Of a stretch of DNA of 64,000 bases, positions 42,521 through 50,985 are shown piece by piece. Each line of letters starts with the position of its first letter. Positions within the stretch are counted from its first letter, which is position 1. Below the pieces are notes generated by a model. That model had not been told where the DNA came from and searched no databases. It saw only the letters and a list, made by a program, of their open reading frames with translations. The position numbers were made by a program, and so were the translations under genes. The DNA is from JAFLBI01 sp964616465 (GTDB taxonomy: Bacteria; Bacteroidota; Bacteroidia; Chitinophagales; Chitinophagaceae), in contig CAZTTO010000013.1 of NCBI GenBank assembly GCA_964616465.1, positions 1 through 64,000 on the forward strand, written 5' to 3'.

Positions 42521-43234
42521 ATGCAACTAAAGCAGTCAAATATACTAGTAGCAGGTGCTACAGGAACCATTGGTAAATCTATTGCAAAACAGCTAATTGC
42601 CAGCGGTGCTCAAGTGTTTATAACTGGACGTAATCATGATAAACTAGTGCAAATAGCCACTGAACTTGGCTTGCCTGCGGGACAGTTTTTTGCAGCCGAT
42701 TTGACTAAAGCAGAAGATGTGGAAGCACTTTGTGCATCTTTTTTTACAAGGTTTTCTCAGATTGATGTTTTGGTAAATGCATCTGGAATTGGCATTATTA
42801 AATCAATGGAAACCCTTACAGAAGAAGAGTTTCTCAAGACAATTCATGTTAATTTATTGGCTCCGTTCTTACTGGTCAAGGCTTTTTTACCAGCAATGAA
42901 AGAAGTGAAAAAAGGGTTGTTCATTCATATTCCGGGTGTTTTAGGAAAGGTGCCTATGGCAGGAGCTGCAGCATATAGTGCAAGCAAATATGGACTTACA
43001 GGTATGTTGCAAAGTATTCGGGAGGAAGTGAAGAGAACTGAAATTAGGTTTACCAACCTTTATTTAGGAGGGGTAGATTCAGCTTTTTGGGATACCATAG
43101 ACTTGCGCGTACAGCGTGATAAGATGATTGTTGCAGAAGAAGCTGCAAGAGCAGTGTGGTTTTTATGTCAGCAGCCTTCCAGCGGAGTTGTGAGCGAAAT
43201 GGTTCTCCAGCCCTTTAATCATCAGGCAATCTAG
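42521..43234 (+). CDS. Short-chain dehydrogenase/reductase
   Basis: About 237 residues from ATG 42521 (MQLKQSNILVAGATGTIGKS); ATG 42503 is also possible. Earlier in-frame codons overlap the divergent photolyase gene and are unlikely. Cofactor motif GATGTIGKSIA, NASGIG in place of NNAG, catalytic YSASK near the middle. Classical SDR; substrate unknown. Divergent from the light cluster and may share its control region. Confidence 0.87.
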   Translation: MQLKQSNILVAGATGTIGKSIAKQLIASGAQVFITGRNHDKLVQIATELGLPAGQFFAADLTKAEDVEALCASFFTRFSQIDVLVNASGIGIIKSMETLTEEEFLKTIHVNLLAPFLLVKAFLPAMKEVKKGLFIHIPGVLGKVPMAGAAAYSASKYGLTGMLQSIREEVKRTEIRFTNLYLGGVDSAFWDTIDLRVQRDKMIVAEEAARAVWFLCQQPSSGVVSEMVLQPFNHQAI

Positions 43235-43316
43235 TTAGAAAAGGTTCTGCTAAATCTTCAAAAATCCTTTTTTCTTAGCGGCTTGCGACCGATATTCGCA
43301 GCATTAGTGCTTGGAT

Positions 43317-44510
43317 ATGAAAATTTCGTTTGATAATACTGAGGTTGCCTTCGCATATAAGAGCGATAAAGAGCTTAAAAAAGCTCGCTTCCTGTTTTCT
43401 ACAATGGCTTTTCCTTGGTTTGTAAAATTAGGGACGCGACTAACACCTTTTATCATGAAAACTGGCTTACCAGTTCATGGAATCATTCGAAATACTATTT
43501 TCAAACAATTTGTTGGAGGGGAGAGTTTACAAGAGACTGCCCCTGTTGCTGATTTACTATCAAAGTTTGGCGTTCAAATCATTTTAGATTATGGAGTAGA
43601 AGGCAAGCAAACAGAAGAAGGTTTTGATGAAACTACAGAGGAGTTCTTAAAAGTTGTTGAATATGCATCTTCGAGAAGTAACATCCCTTTTATAAGCATT
43701 AAGGTGAGTGGCATGGCACGGCAGAAGCTATTAGAGACCTTAAATGGAGCGCCAAGATTAAGAAGTGGAATTCATGACCATGAGGAAGAGGAAAGTGAAT
43801 GGGATATGGTTCGTGAGCGTATGTATGCTATTTGTGAGTTGGCAAAAGAAAAAGGAGTAGGCGTTTTGGTAGATGCTGAAGAAAGCTGGATGCAAGATCC
43901 AATTGATAGGCTAACGATGGAAATGATGGAGATCTTTAATAAGGACAATGTAGTAGTCTATAATACTATCCAATTATATAGACATGATAGATTGAATTTC
44001 CTCAAACTATCACATGCAATTGCTCAACAAAATGGTTTTAAGCTTGGATTGAAGTTGGTGCGTGGCGCTTATATGGAAAAAGAGAGGGAGCGTGCGCAGA
44101 AGATGGGATATCCTTCTCCTATTCATAAAAATAAAGAAGCAGTAGACAATGATTTTAATGCTGGTGTTACCTATTGCTTAGAAAATATTAATTCTATAGG
44201 ACTCATAGTAGCATCTCATAATGAAGAAAGCCATTTACTAGCAATGGAAGCAATGGAAAAGCTAGGTATTCAACCTACGCATCCGCATATCCATTTTTCT
44301 CAACTATATGGGATGAGTGATACAATTACTTTTAATCTTGCCAAGTCTGGCTTTCAAGTAAGTAAATATCTGCCTTTTGGTCCTATTCGTGAAGTGATAC
44401 CTTATTTAATGAGAAGAGCCCAGGAAAATAGTTCAGTAGCTGGTCAAACGGGTAGAGAACTAGGATTAATTAACCAGGAATTACAGAGAAGGAAATTTAC
44501 AAATAACTAA
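43317..44510 (+). CDS. Proline dehydrogenase
   Basis: 397 residues from ATG 43317; a TTG two codons upstream is also open. PRODH barrel motifs: KVSGMAR, VDAEESWMQ, TIQLYRHD, KLVRGAYMEKER (FAD/substrate Arg) and the C-terminal LPFGPIREVIPYLMRRAQEN. It oxidises proline to pyrroline-5-carboxylate with FAD. Monofunctional, without the P5C dehydrogenase domain. Followed at once by a strong terminator. Confidence 0.93.
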   Translation: MKISFDNTEVAFAYKSDKELKKARFLFSTMAFPWFVKLGTRLTPFIMKTGLPVHGIIRNTIFKQFVGGESLQETAPVADLLSKFGVQIILDYGVEGKQTEEGFDETTEEFLKVVEYASSRSNIPFISIKVSGMARQKLLETLNGAPRLRSGIHDHEEEESEWDMVRERMYAICELAKEKGVGVLVDAEESWMQDPIDRLTMEMMEIFNKDNVVVYNTIQLYRHDRLNFLKLSHAIAQQNGFKLGLKLVRGAYMEKERERAQKMGYPSPIHKNKEAVDNDFNAGVTYCLENINSIGLIVASHNEESHLLAMEAMEKLGIQPTHPHIHFSQLYGMSDTITFNLAKSGFQVSKYLPFGPIREVIPYLMRRAQENSSVAGQTGRELGLINQELQRRKFTNN

Positions 44511-44538
44511 AAAAAGCAGCTTCTAAGCTGCTTTTTTT
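44511..44538. terminator. Bidirectional terminator
   Basis: AAAAAGCAGC (44511-44520), loop TTCTAA, GCTGCTTTTT (44527-44536), with A and T runs on the outside, so it works on both strands. It separates the convergent proline dehydrogenase and response regulator genes. Confidence 0.85.
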
Positions 44539-44660
44539 AGTTCCGAATTTCACAGGAGGATACTTAAGATATTGGATTCAAACAGGGGCTTTCAACAATA
44601 CAAAGTAAGCTATATACAAAAGAATAAAAGGTAGTTCCTCCAATGATTTTAAGTAGTTGG

Positions 44661-44685
44661 AATGCACTACTGTTTGTAGTGCATT
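44661..44685. promoter_or_regulatory. Perfect inverted repeat 3' of response regulator
   Basis: AATGCACTAC (44661-44670), TGTTT, GTAGTGCATT (44676-44685), a perfect 10-bp dyad. It lies just past the minus-strand regulator and carries the CACTAC/GTAGTG half-sites seen in other palindromes near the regulators. No long T run follows on the minus strand, so a terminator role is doubtful. Confidence 0.5.
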
Positions 44686-44695
44686 TTATGACGAT

Positions 44696-45319
44696 TTAAA
44701 CCAAATTATTTTTGATTGCATAACTTGTTAGTTCTGCATTGGTGTTCATGTTCATTTTCAATAAAATTCTAGTTCTATAGGTACTAATTGTATTTGTGCT
44801 TAAATGCATGATTTCGCCAATTTCAGATACTGTTTTACCAGAGGCTATCCACCTCATTACTTCAAACTCTCTATTGGAAAGTTGATTGTGGCGTGCTTCC
44901 GAGTCATTGTCATGGGCATCTGCTAAAAGTTCAGCAACTTCAGCAGTTATGTATTTTCTTCCACTTAACACATGCTTTATTGCCACTACAAGCTCTTCGG
45001 GTGCACTTTCTTTTGTTAAATACCCCGAAGCACCTGCTTTAATTACTCTAACAGCATATTGTTCTGGAGCATTAACACTGAGAATGAGTATGGGGCCTTT
45101 ATTAGGACTATTTTTAATACTTTTTATTGCATCTATAATAGATGGGCCTGGCATATTAATGTCAGAAATAATGACATCATAAGTGCCATTTTGTGCTTTC
45201 TCTATTAATTCATGGGCATCGGCCGACTCGTCAATTTCGGCAGATGAAAATTCATCGAGTAAAATAGTAATTAATCCTTTTCTAACTACGCTGTGATCAT
45301 CTGCGATAAGAATCTTCAT
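44696..45319 (-). CDS. NarL/LuxR-family response regulator
   Basis: 207 residues: receiver with Asp7-Asp8 and phospho-acceptor Asp53 (SDINMPG), LTKES lysine, and a LuxR-type HTH at about 145-205 (LSNREFEVMRWIASGKTVSE). It overlaps the sensor-kinase gene by 23 bases, so they form a translational pair. The partner kinase lacks the phosphorylatable His, so this regulator's phosphate source is an open question. Confidence 0.92.
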   Translation of the reverse strand: MKILIADDHSVVRKGLITILLDEFSSAEIDESADAHELIEKAQNGTYDVIISDINMPGPSIIDAIKSIKNSPNKGPILILSVNAPEQYAVRVIKAGASGYLTKESAPEELVVAIKHVLSGRKYITAEVAELLADAHDNDSEARHNQLSNREFEVMRWIASGKTVSEIGEIMHLSTNTISTYRTRILLKMNMNTNAELTSYAIKNNLV

Positions 45320-47051
45320 GACTCAATTTTATGGGTATGTTTATTAAAAGATAATTGCTTGATTTTGCAGTCATCTTACCATGCAAAGAACGAATTGTTT
45401 CTCTTATGCTAAGCCATCCTAAGGTAGGTTTTTTTTGAATGGTTAAAAAGGTATTTCCATCATCGGTAATAGAAAGGATTACCATTGAAGGACTGTATTC
45501 TAATTTTACTAAAATATTTTTACTTATTCCAGCACTTCTTATTTGAGTGATAATTTCCTGAAAGATTCTGAATATTCTAATTTTTAAATCACGTTCAAGA
45601 ACTTTATTATTGGTATTTGCATTTAGTTTAATTGACATTCCAGTTTGTTTCGAAACTTGACCAATATACCAGTCAATTGTAGCTACTAATCCTAAGTCGT
45701 CTAGAATAGAAGGTCTTAATCCAGATGCAATTTTCCTTACTGTAGTCATTGCTTCTGACATAGAGGAAAGTGCCTTTTGCATTTTATTTTGAAAATCTGT
45801 TTTTTCAAGTTTTTCAATATTTTTTTTAATCCATGCTATTTCAAGCCTCAATCCAGTAATATGCTGACCAAGTGCTTCTTGTATTTCTTGTGCAGTATGC
45901 TTTCTTTCCTGTTCTCTAACAGTAAATAGGTGTGATGTTAATTGTTGTAATTGTTGGTTGTATTCTCCAACTTCATATTCTGCTTTTACCCTTTTAGTTA
46001 TATCAACAAGTATTACATAAACATATTCATCTTGTACTTGAAATACGAAAGAAAAATTTCTGGTAATACCATCTTTACACACTAAAGAAGCTTCTGTGTT
46101 GGGGGCTTTTTTGATTTTCTTTTTTCTTATCTGATCGATGATTTCAAGCCAATGATTTTGAAGTTGTTTTCTAATGATTGGATCTGGTTGTGATTTTTTA
46201 TACCAATCACTTAATGTGGGTAATTCTTCTAGTTTATAGCCAATTTGTCTCGTGAAAAACCTATTAACAAAAATAATATTTCCTTTTAGGTCGTGAATAC
46301 CAATTGAGATAGGTATATTGTTTGCTATTACTCTAAATCTTGCTTCACTATTAACTAGTGCTTTCTTTTCTTGATGAGGGTTAGTTATGTCATTAAAAAT
46401 TGCATAAACCATTTTTTCATCAGTAGAGAAACTGATATCAAATAGCCTGATTTTTCCATTTTTACAAATAAGCCATGCTTTTTTTGAAGAAGAAATAACT
46501 TTATTTTTTTTCTTCTCGCTTACAAGCTTGAACCAATCTTTGATTTCGTTTTTTAATGAAATTCCTTTTGGGGGCCGAATTAAATTGTAAAAATCTTCTA
46601 AGTTATTAAGTTGTATTCCCTTTTTTATGAAAGTAGAATCGAAAGCTGTATTAGTAAATTTGATTTCTTTATTTTGGTTGTAACATAAAACTGGAATAGG
46701 TAGTTTCTCTGCAACAGTTGTAATTGAATTTATAGATGTTTCTTTTTGTACAACTGAAAGAAATGTAATTTGAATTTTTTCTTTAGAAATATTTTGTAGC
46801 AGCAGCTGATGTTTCTTTTTTAATTGTATGTTCTTGGTTTCAAAAAAAACTGTTTGAGATTTATTTTGTTGAAATAAATCTTTAAAGACCTTTCTTAAAT
46901 TACTTGCCCGATTTTGTTCATATACCTCAAATATCTTTTTGCCAATCAAATCTCTGTTTCCAAACCCAAACTTAGTTTTAAGCTGCCCAACGGCTTTTTG
47001 TATGATAAAGCTGTTGTCTATAATTAAGTAACTGGTTTGGTTCGTATGCAT
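45297..47051 (-). CDS. PAS sensor histidine kinase, degenerate (pseudokinase)
   Basis: 584 residues. Three PAS-like segments (about 1-100, 110-225, 235-355) lead to a HisKA_3 dimerisation region. There the motif normally reading REIHDELGQ is QEIQEALGQ (388-396), with Gln391 in place of the phospho-accepting His. In the ATPase domain the N-box Asn is Gln503 (ITQIRSA), the DNGxG box is DDGNT (530-534), and GLGL is TLGW (543-546). No other His falls in register. It is probably not an active autokinase. The reading frame is otherwise intact, so it is likely kept for another function such as sensing or scaffolding. Confidence 0.85.
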   Translation of the reverse strand: MHTNQTSYLIIDNSFIIQKAVGQLKTKFGFGNRDLIGKKIFEVYEQNRASNLRKVFKDLFQQNKSQTVFFETKNIQLKKKHQLLLQNISKEKIQITFLSVVQKETSINSITTVAEKLPIPVLCYNQNKEIKFTNTAFDSTFIKKGIQLNNLEDFYNLIRPPKGISLKNEIKDWFKLVSEKKKNKVISSSKKAWLICKNGKIRLFDISFSTDEKMVYAIFNDITNPHQEKKALVNSEARFRVIANNIPISIGIHDLKGNIIFVNRFFTRQIGYKLEELPTLSDWYKKSQPDPIIRKQLQNHWLEIIDQIRKKKIKKAPNTEASLVCKDGITRNFSFVFQVQDEYVYVILVDITKRVKAEYEVGEYNQQLQQLTSHLFTVREQERKHTAQEIQEALGQHITGLRLEIAWIKKNIEKLEKTDFQNKMQKALSSMSEAMTTVRKIASGLRPSILDDLGLVATIDWYIGQVSKQTGMSIKLNANTNNKVLERDLKIRIFRIFQEIITQIRSAGISKNILVKLEYSPSMVILSITDDGNTFLTIQKKPTLGWLSIRETIRSLHGKMTAKSSNYLLINIPIKLSHEDSYRR

Positions 47052-47152
47052 TGGTTCCTGAATTGATAAATATAAGAAAATTATATGCTAGACTATAAAC
47101 AAGGCCGTCTGGAAAGACAGCCTTGTTGTAACGACCATTGGATGAAAAAGCA

Positions 47153-47161
47153 GGATATTGG
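47153..47161 (-). promoter_or_regulatory. CCAATATCC motif copy 1
   Basis: Minus-strand CCAATATCC about 100 bases upstream of the degenerate kinase gene. The same 9-mer recurs, in the same orientation relative to the downstream gene, at 47701, 47723 and 52083. Confidence 0.35.
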
Positions 47162-47229
47162 ATGGGTCGTATTGTGCGTTAAAAAAATCGGGGGGATAGG
47201 TTTTTATAGGATTAAGTTTTAAAACAGGG

Positions 47230-47613
47230 TTAATTCAAGGGTGGGTGTACCATTTGTTGTACAATTTTTCCAAGCTGCATCATTTCAAAACCTTTGTCTA
47301 CAACCAAACTGGCTCCATTCTCTTTGGCTTGTTTTTGAAACGCAGCATGCGTGCAATGTGTAAGGACAAGACATTTAGTAGGTAGATCTGTATTGGCTGC
47401 CTGATGAATCAAATCTAGTCCTTGGCCATCTTCAAGTAGAATATCAGAAATCATAATATCGGGATGAACTAAATGAAGCTTCCTTTTAGCATCCTCAGTT
47501 CCATTTGCAACCATGACAATATGCTCCATATTTGTTTTTTCAATTTCCTTCTTAATTTCTTGAATTATAAAGGGAGAATCATCTACAACCAAAATTTTAT
47601 ACAAGCGTTTCAT
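47230..47613 (-). CDS. Stand-alone receiver-domain protein
   Basis: About 127 residues from ATG 47613 (MKRLYKILVVDDSPFII); the longer start at 47643 adds untypical residues. Receiver residues are all present: VVDD, the phospho-acceptor in MISDILLEDG, Thr in VLTHCT and Lys in VVDKG. There is no output domain, so it would act through protein contacts or as a phosphate sink. It sits between the two sensor/regulator loci. Confidence 0.85.
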   Translation of the reverse strand: MKRLYKILVVDDSPFIIQEIKKEIEKTNMEHIVMVANGTEDAKRKLHLVHPDIMISDILLEDGQGLDLIHQAANTDLPTKCLVLTHCTHAAFQKQAKENGASLVVDKGFEMMQLGKIVQQMVHPPLN

Positions 47614-47895
47614 ATTGAAAGTTTTAAATGAAAGCAGGACCAAGGCTATTGGTTTTTCACAGGATAGAAGAAATTAGATTATTCAAAGGATTTGGAAGAA
47701 GGATATTGGCTTAAATCGGATTGGATATTGGCTTCCTTTAATTCCTGCTTTCATGTACAAAGTTCATATAGCGCACACTACTGTTAAATAGTGTTTGCAC
47801 GCTATTTCATGTAGTTGTTTTTCAAGAAAAACTGTAAAAGTTCTATAAGGAGTAGTGAAATCACTACAAATTCGGTGTACAATAATCCTTGTAGC
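47614..47895. promoter_or_regulatory. Upstream region of the lone receiver: repeats and palindromes
   Basis: No gene. Contains two direct copies of GGATATTGGCTT on the plus strand (47701 and 47723, 22 bp apart), an ACACTA-N8-TAGTGT dyad (47775-47794), GTTTTTC-AA-GAAAAAC (47817-47832) and a perfect GTAGTGA-AA-TCACTAC palindrome (47852-47867). This density suggests control sites for the minus-strand receiver gene. Confidence 0.5.
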
Positions 47896-47922
47896 ATAAA
47901 AAAACCACCCAAAGGGTGGTTC
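47896..47922 (-). terminator. Terminator of response regulator
   Basis: On the minus strand AACCACCC, TTT, GGGTGGTT then a T run (plus-strand arms 47903-47910 and 47914-47921). It ends the regulator gene that stops at 47979. Confidence 0.8.
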
Positions 47923-47978
47923 TAAGTAATTTATAATGAATAGGTTAGTATAATTCTTTAATTCTAGTATATCGGGTT

Positions 47979-48608
47979 CTATCCAAATATTTTATGTTCA
48001 ATAACGTATTTAATAAGTTCAGCAATATTGCGCATATTCATCTTCTCCAAAATCCTTGATTTGAATGTGCTAACAGTATTGATACTAATATTGAGTTGAG
48101 TACCAATTTCTGAAATACTCTTTCCTTCCGATAGGAGCCTTAAAATATCTAATTCCCGATTGGATAAACTTTCATGGGGAGCTTTTTGATGATCAATACC
48201 AATATTTTGGGCTAATAACTCGGCAACTTGTGGAGTAATGTATTTGTAACCTGACCTAAGTTGATTGATGGCTTTAACGAGTTCATCTGGCGGACTATCT
48301 TTTGTTAGATAGCCAGACGCACCAGCTTGGAAGGCTCTTATGGCATATTGCTCAGGTGGATGCATTGTAAGGGTTAGCACAGGAATTCCTGGTTTTAACT
48401 CCTTGAGTCTTTTTAATGCATCTAATCCAGACATGCCGGCCATTGTAATATCTAATAAAATCAAATCAAAATCTTCTTTAATTAGCTTTTTAAGAAGAGT
48501 TTCTCCGTCACTAATGTCGGTGACTTCGGCTAGGGGGAAGTTTTCTACAATAATTTTTTTGATTCCTTCCCTTACGTATGTATGGTCGTCAACAAGGATT
48601 ATTTTCAT
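47979..48608 (-). CDS. NarL/LuxR-family response regulator
   Basis: 209 residues, receiver with Asp53 (LLDITMAG) and LTKDS lysine, and a LuxR HTH near 147-207 (LSNRELDILRLLSEGKSISE). Close paralogue of the regulators ending at 44696 and 52466. No kinase is adjacent, so it is an orphan that may be phosphorylated by one of the nearby kinases. Confidence 0.92.
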   Translation of the reverse strand: MKIILVDDHTYVREGIKKIIVENFPLAEVTDISDGETLLKKLIKEDFDLILLDITMAGMSGLDALKRLKELKPGIPVLTLTMHPPEQYAIRAFQAGASGYLTKDSPPDELVKAINQLRSGYKYITPQVAELLAQNIGIDHQKAPHESLSNRELDILRLLSEGKSISEIGTQLNISINTVSTFKSRILEKMNMRNIAELIKYVIEHKIFG

Positions 48609-48772
48609 CAGTTTCTTATTGCATTGGTGCTACAAAATAAGCGATTTTGCCCTAATTTGTTAGACTAAGTTTTTCTGTTGAAGGCTTTAGCATTAAAAAA
48701 CAAACAATCCACAGAAATTCCCCAATCTTAAATAAACATTTTTTTGAGGTTTGAAGCTATTAACTTGCATCC

Positions 48773-49588
48773 ATGCAGCAGTATCATCAATTATTAGAGC
48801 ATATTTTAAAAAATGGTATTGAAAAGTCCGACAGAACTGGAACCGGTACCATTAGTTGTTTTGGATATCAAATGCGTTTCAATTTACAGGAAGGGTTTCC
48901 TTTGGTTACAACAAAGAAATTGCATTTAAAAAGTATTATTCATGAATTGTTGTGGTTCTTGAAGGGTTCGACCAATATTGCCTATTTAAAAGAAAATGGG
49001 GTAAGTATTTGGGACGAATGGGCAAATGAAGCAGGTGATTTAGGCCCTGTTTATGGCAAGCAATGGCGCTCTTGGCAGGGTGCCGATGGACAAGTGGTTG
49101 ACCAAATTACTGATTTGATTAATCAAATTAAAAACAATCCAGATAGCAGAAGGCTTATTATAAGTGCTTGGAATGTGGCTGAGTTACCTAAAATGGCTCT
49201 AATGCCTTGTCATGTTTTGTTTCAATTTTATGTAGCACCTGCTGACGAAAAAAATGAAAGACCGCGCCTATCTTGTCAACTCTATCAGAGGAGTGCAGAC
49301 GTATTTTTAGGAGTGCCGTTTAATATTGCTTCATATGCATTGCTTACGCATATGATTGCTCATGTTTGTAATTTAGAAGTAGGAGAATTTATTCATACTT
49401 TTGGTGATGTTCACTTGTATTCGAATCATTTTGAACAAGCTAAACTTCAATTATCAAGAGATCCATTCCCGCTTCCAACATTACGAATGAATACGAATGT
49501 GCAATCTATTTTTGATTTCACATATGATGACTTTACAATTGAAAATTACCAATCTCATCCAGCTATTAAAGCGCCGGTTGCAGTTTAA
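48773..49588 (+). CDS. thyA: Thymidylate synthase
   Basis: 271 residues. Catalytic loop MALMPCHVLFQFYV (Cys in PCH), GPVYGKQWRSW near 86-96, and the dUMP site CQLYQRSADVFLGVPFNIAS. Converts dUMP to dTMP using methylene-THF, giving DHF, which the downstream folA product reduces. Slightly longer than the 264-residue norm through DEKNERPRL, a small loop. Confidence 0.97.
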   Translation: MQQYHQLLEHILKNGIEKSDRTGTGTISCFGYQMRFNLQEGFPLVTTKKLHLKSIIHELLWFLKGSTNIAYLKENGVSIWDEWANEAGDLGPVYGKQWRSWQGADGQVVDQITDLINQIKNNPDSRRLIISAWNVAELPKMALMPCHVLFQFYVAPADEKNERPRLSCQLYQRSADVFLGVPFNIASYALLTHMIAHVCNLEVGEFIHTFGDVHLYSNHFEQAKLQLSRDPFPLPTLRMNTNVQSIFDFTYDDFTIENYQSHPAIKAPVAV

Positions 49589-49604
49589 AAAAATCATAAA
49601 AACC

Positions 49605-50435
49605 ATGAAACAAGTAATTGTATTAACTCTTTCGCTTTTTCTTTTTGCTCAAGTAGGAGTTGCTCAAGACAGGAAACTAACAAAGCTTTGGGAGTCAGAC
49701 TCATTGTTTAAAACCCCTGAAAGTGTTCTCATTTACCCTAAAAAGGAGTTTTTATTTGTTTCAAATATAGATGGGAATCCTGCAGAAAAGGATGGGAAAG
49801 GCTCTATTGGGATTATGGGAACTAATGGAAAAGCTTTTAGAGTTGAATGGGTGAAGGGATTAAATGCACCTAAGGGAATGGGTATTTATAGAGATAAGCT
49901 TTATGTAACCGATTTAGATGAAGTGGTTATGATTGAAGTGGATAAGTCGGCTGTTGGTAAGCGTTATCCAATACCTGGTACACAATTTTTAAATGATATA
50001 ACAGTAGATAAAAAGGGTGTAATATATGTTTCAGATAGCCGAGGTAAGCGCGTGTATAAAATAGAAAAGGAAGAAGTTACACTTTTTTTAGATGGACTTG
50101 CTGGTCCTAATGGTTTGTTGATTCAAGACGAAGGCCTCTATATATTGGATAGTGGTACATTGTGGTTAGTAGATGCAAAAAAAAGTAAGAAGAAAATAGC
50201 CGAAGGTATGGAAGGTGGTACAGACGGTATTGATAGAGTTAGTAATGAAGAGTTTATTGTAAGTAGCTGGGCCGGTATCATATATCTGGTGAAAGTGGAT
50301 GGTACTGTAACAAAATTATTAGACTACAGAGAAGATAAAATTAATACTGCCGATATCGCTTTTGATGCAAAAACTAAAACACTCTATGTGCCTACATTTT
50401 ACAACAATAAGGTAATGGCATTTAGGCTTGATTAA
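49605..50435 (+). CDS. Exported SMP-30/NHL-type beta-propeller protein
   Basis: 276 residues from ATG 49605 with a signal peptide (KQVIVLTLSLFLFAQVGVA). The rest is repeated blades of SMP-30/gluconolactonase/NHL type (KGMGIYRDKLYVTDLDEVVM, NDITVDKKGVIYVSDSRGKR). Probably a periplasmic or secreted binding protein or lactonase. It is an unexpected gene between thyA and folA, starting 16 bases after thyA ends. Confidence 0.75.
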   Translation: MKQVIVLTLSLFLFAQVGVAQDRKLTKLWESDSLFKTPESVLIYPKKEFLFVSNIDGNPAEKDGKGSIGIMGTNGKAFRVEWVKGLNAPKGMGIYRDKLYVTDLDEVVMIEVDKSAVGKRYPIPGTQFLNDITVDKKGVIYVSDSRGKRVYKIEKEEVTLFLDGLAGPNGLLIQDEGLYILDSGTLWLVDAKKSKKKIAEGMEGGTDGIDRVSNEEFIVSSWAGIIYLVKVDGTVTKLLDYREDKINTADIAFDAKTKTLYVPTFYNNKVMAFRLD

Positions 50436-50449
50436 TTAAATATTTCTTG

Positions 50450-50956
50450 ATGCATTCTGTTGAGCTGATTCAAATTGTTGCTGCTTCAAATAATAATGGC
50501 ATTGGAAAGAATAACCAGCTGTTATGGCATTTGCCGAGAGATTTACAATATTTCAAACAACAAACATGGGCAATGCCCGTGTTAATGGGTAGAAAAACAT
50601 TTGAATCTGTGGGTAGTAAACCATTGCCCGGAAGGGTTAACATCATTTTAACCCGACAAGTAGGATTAAAATTGGGAGACGGAATCATTGTTGTACAATC
50701 GCTAGAACAAGCCATTCAGTATTGTAGGGAAAACAAATACCGACAACTTTTTATAGCTGGAGGAGGCGAAATATATCAGCAAACTTTTAAAGAAAGTCAT
50801 ACTATTTTTTTTACACGGGTTGATACAACTATTGAGGCAGATACGTTTTATCCGACTATTAATCCTGATGAATGGTGGTTGCTAGAAGAACAAGTTTTTC
50901 CTTCTGATGAGAAGAACCAGTTTGCAATGCGTTTTGAAAAGTGGAGTAGGAAATAA
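50450..50956 (+). CDS. folA: Dihydrofolate reductase
   Basis: 168 residues from ATG 50450; the open frame begins one codon earlier with TTG. Markers are VAASNNNGIGKNNQLLWHLPRD (folate site, with Trp and Asp), MGRKTFESVGSKPLPGR (NADPH) and FIAGGGEIYQQ. Regenerates THF after thymidylate synthase, and shares its operon. Confidence 0.96.
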   Translation: MHSVELIQIVAASNNNGIGKNNQLLWHLPRDLQYFKQQTWAMPVLMGRKTFESVGSKPLPGRVNIILTRQVGLKLGDGIIVVQSLEQAIQYCRENKYRQLFIAGGGEIYQQTFKESHTIFFTRVDTTIEADTFYPTINPDEWWLLEEQVFPSDEKNQFAMRFEKWSRK

Positions 50957-50985
50957 AATCTTAACTAATAGCTATTAATGTCTTC

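Noticed and set aside
47101..47140. Terminator for the lone receiver gene
   Set aside because: aaggccgtct/agacagcctt forms an imperfect stem with no proper T run on the minus strand; too weak to call.
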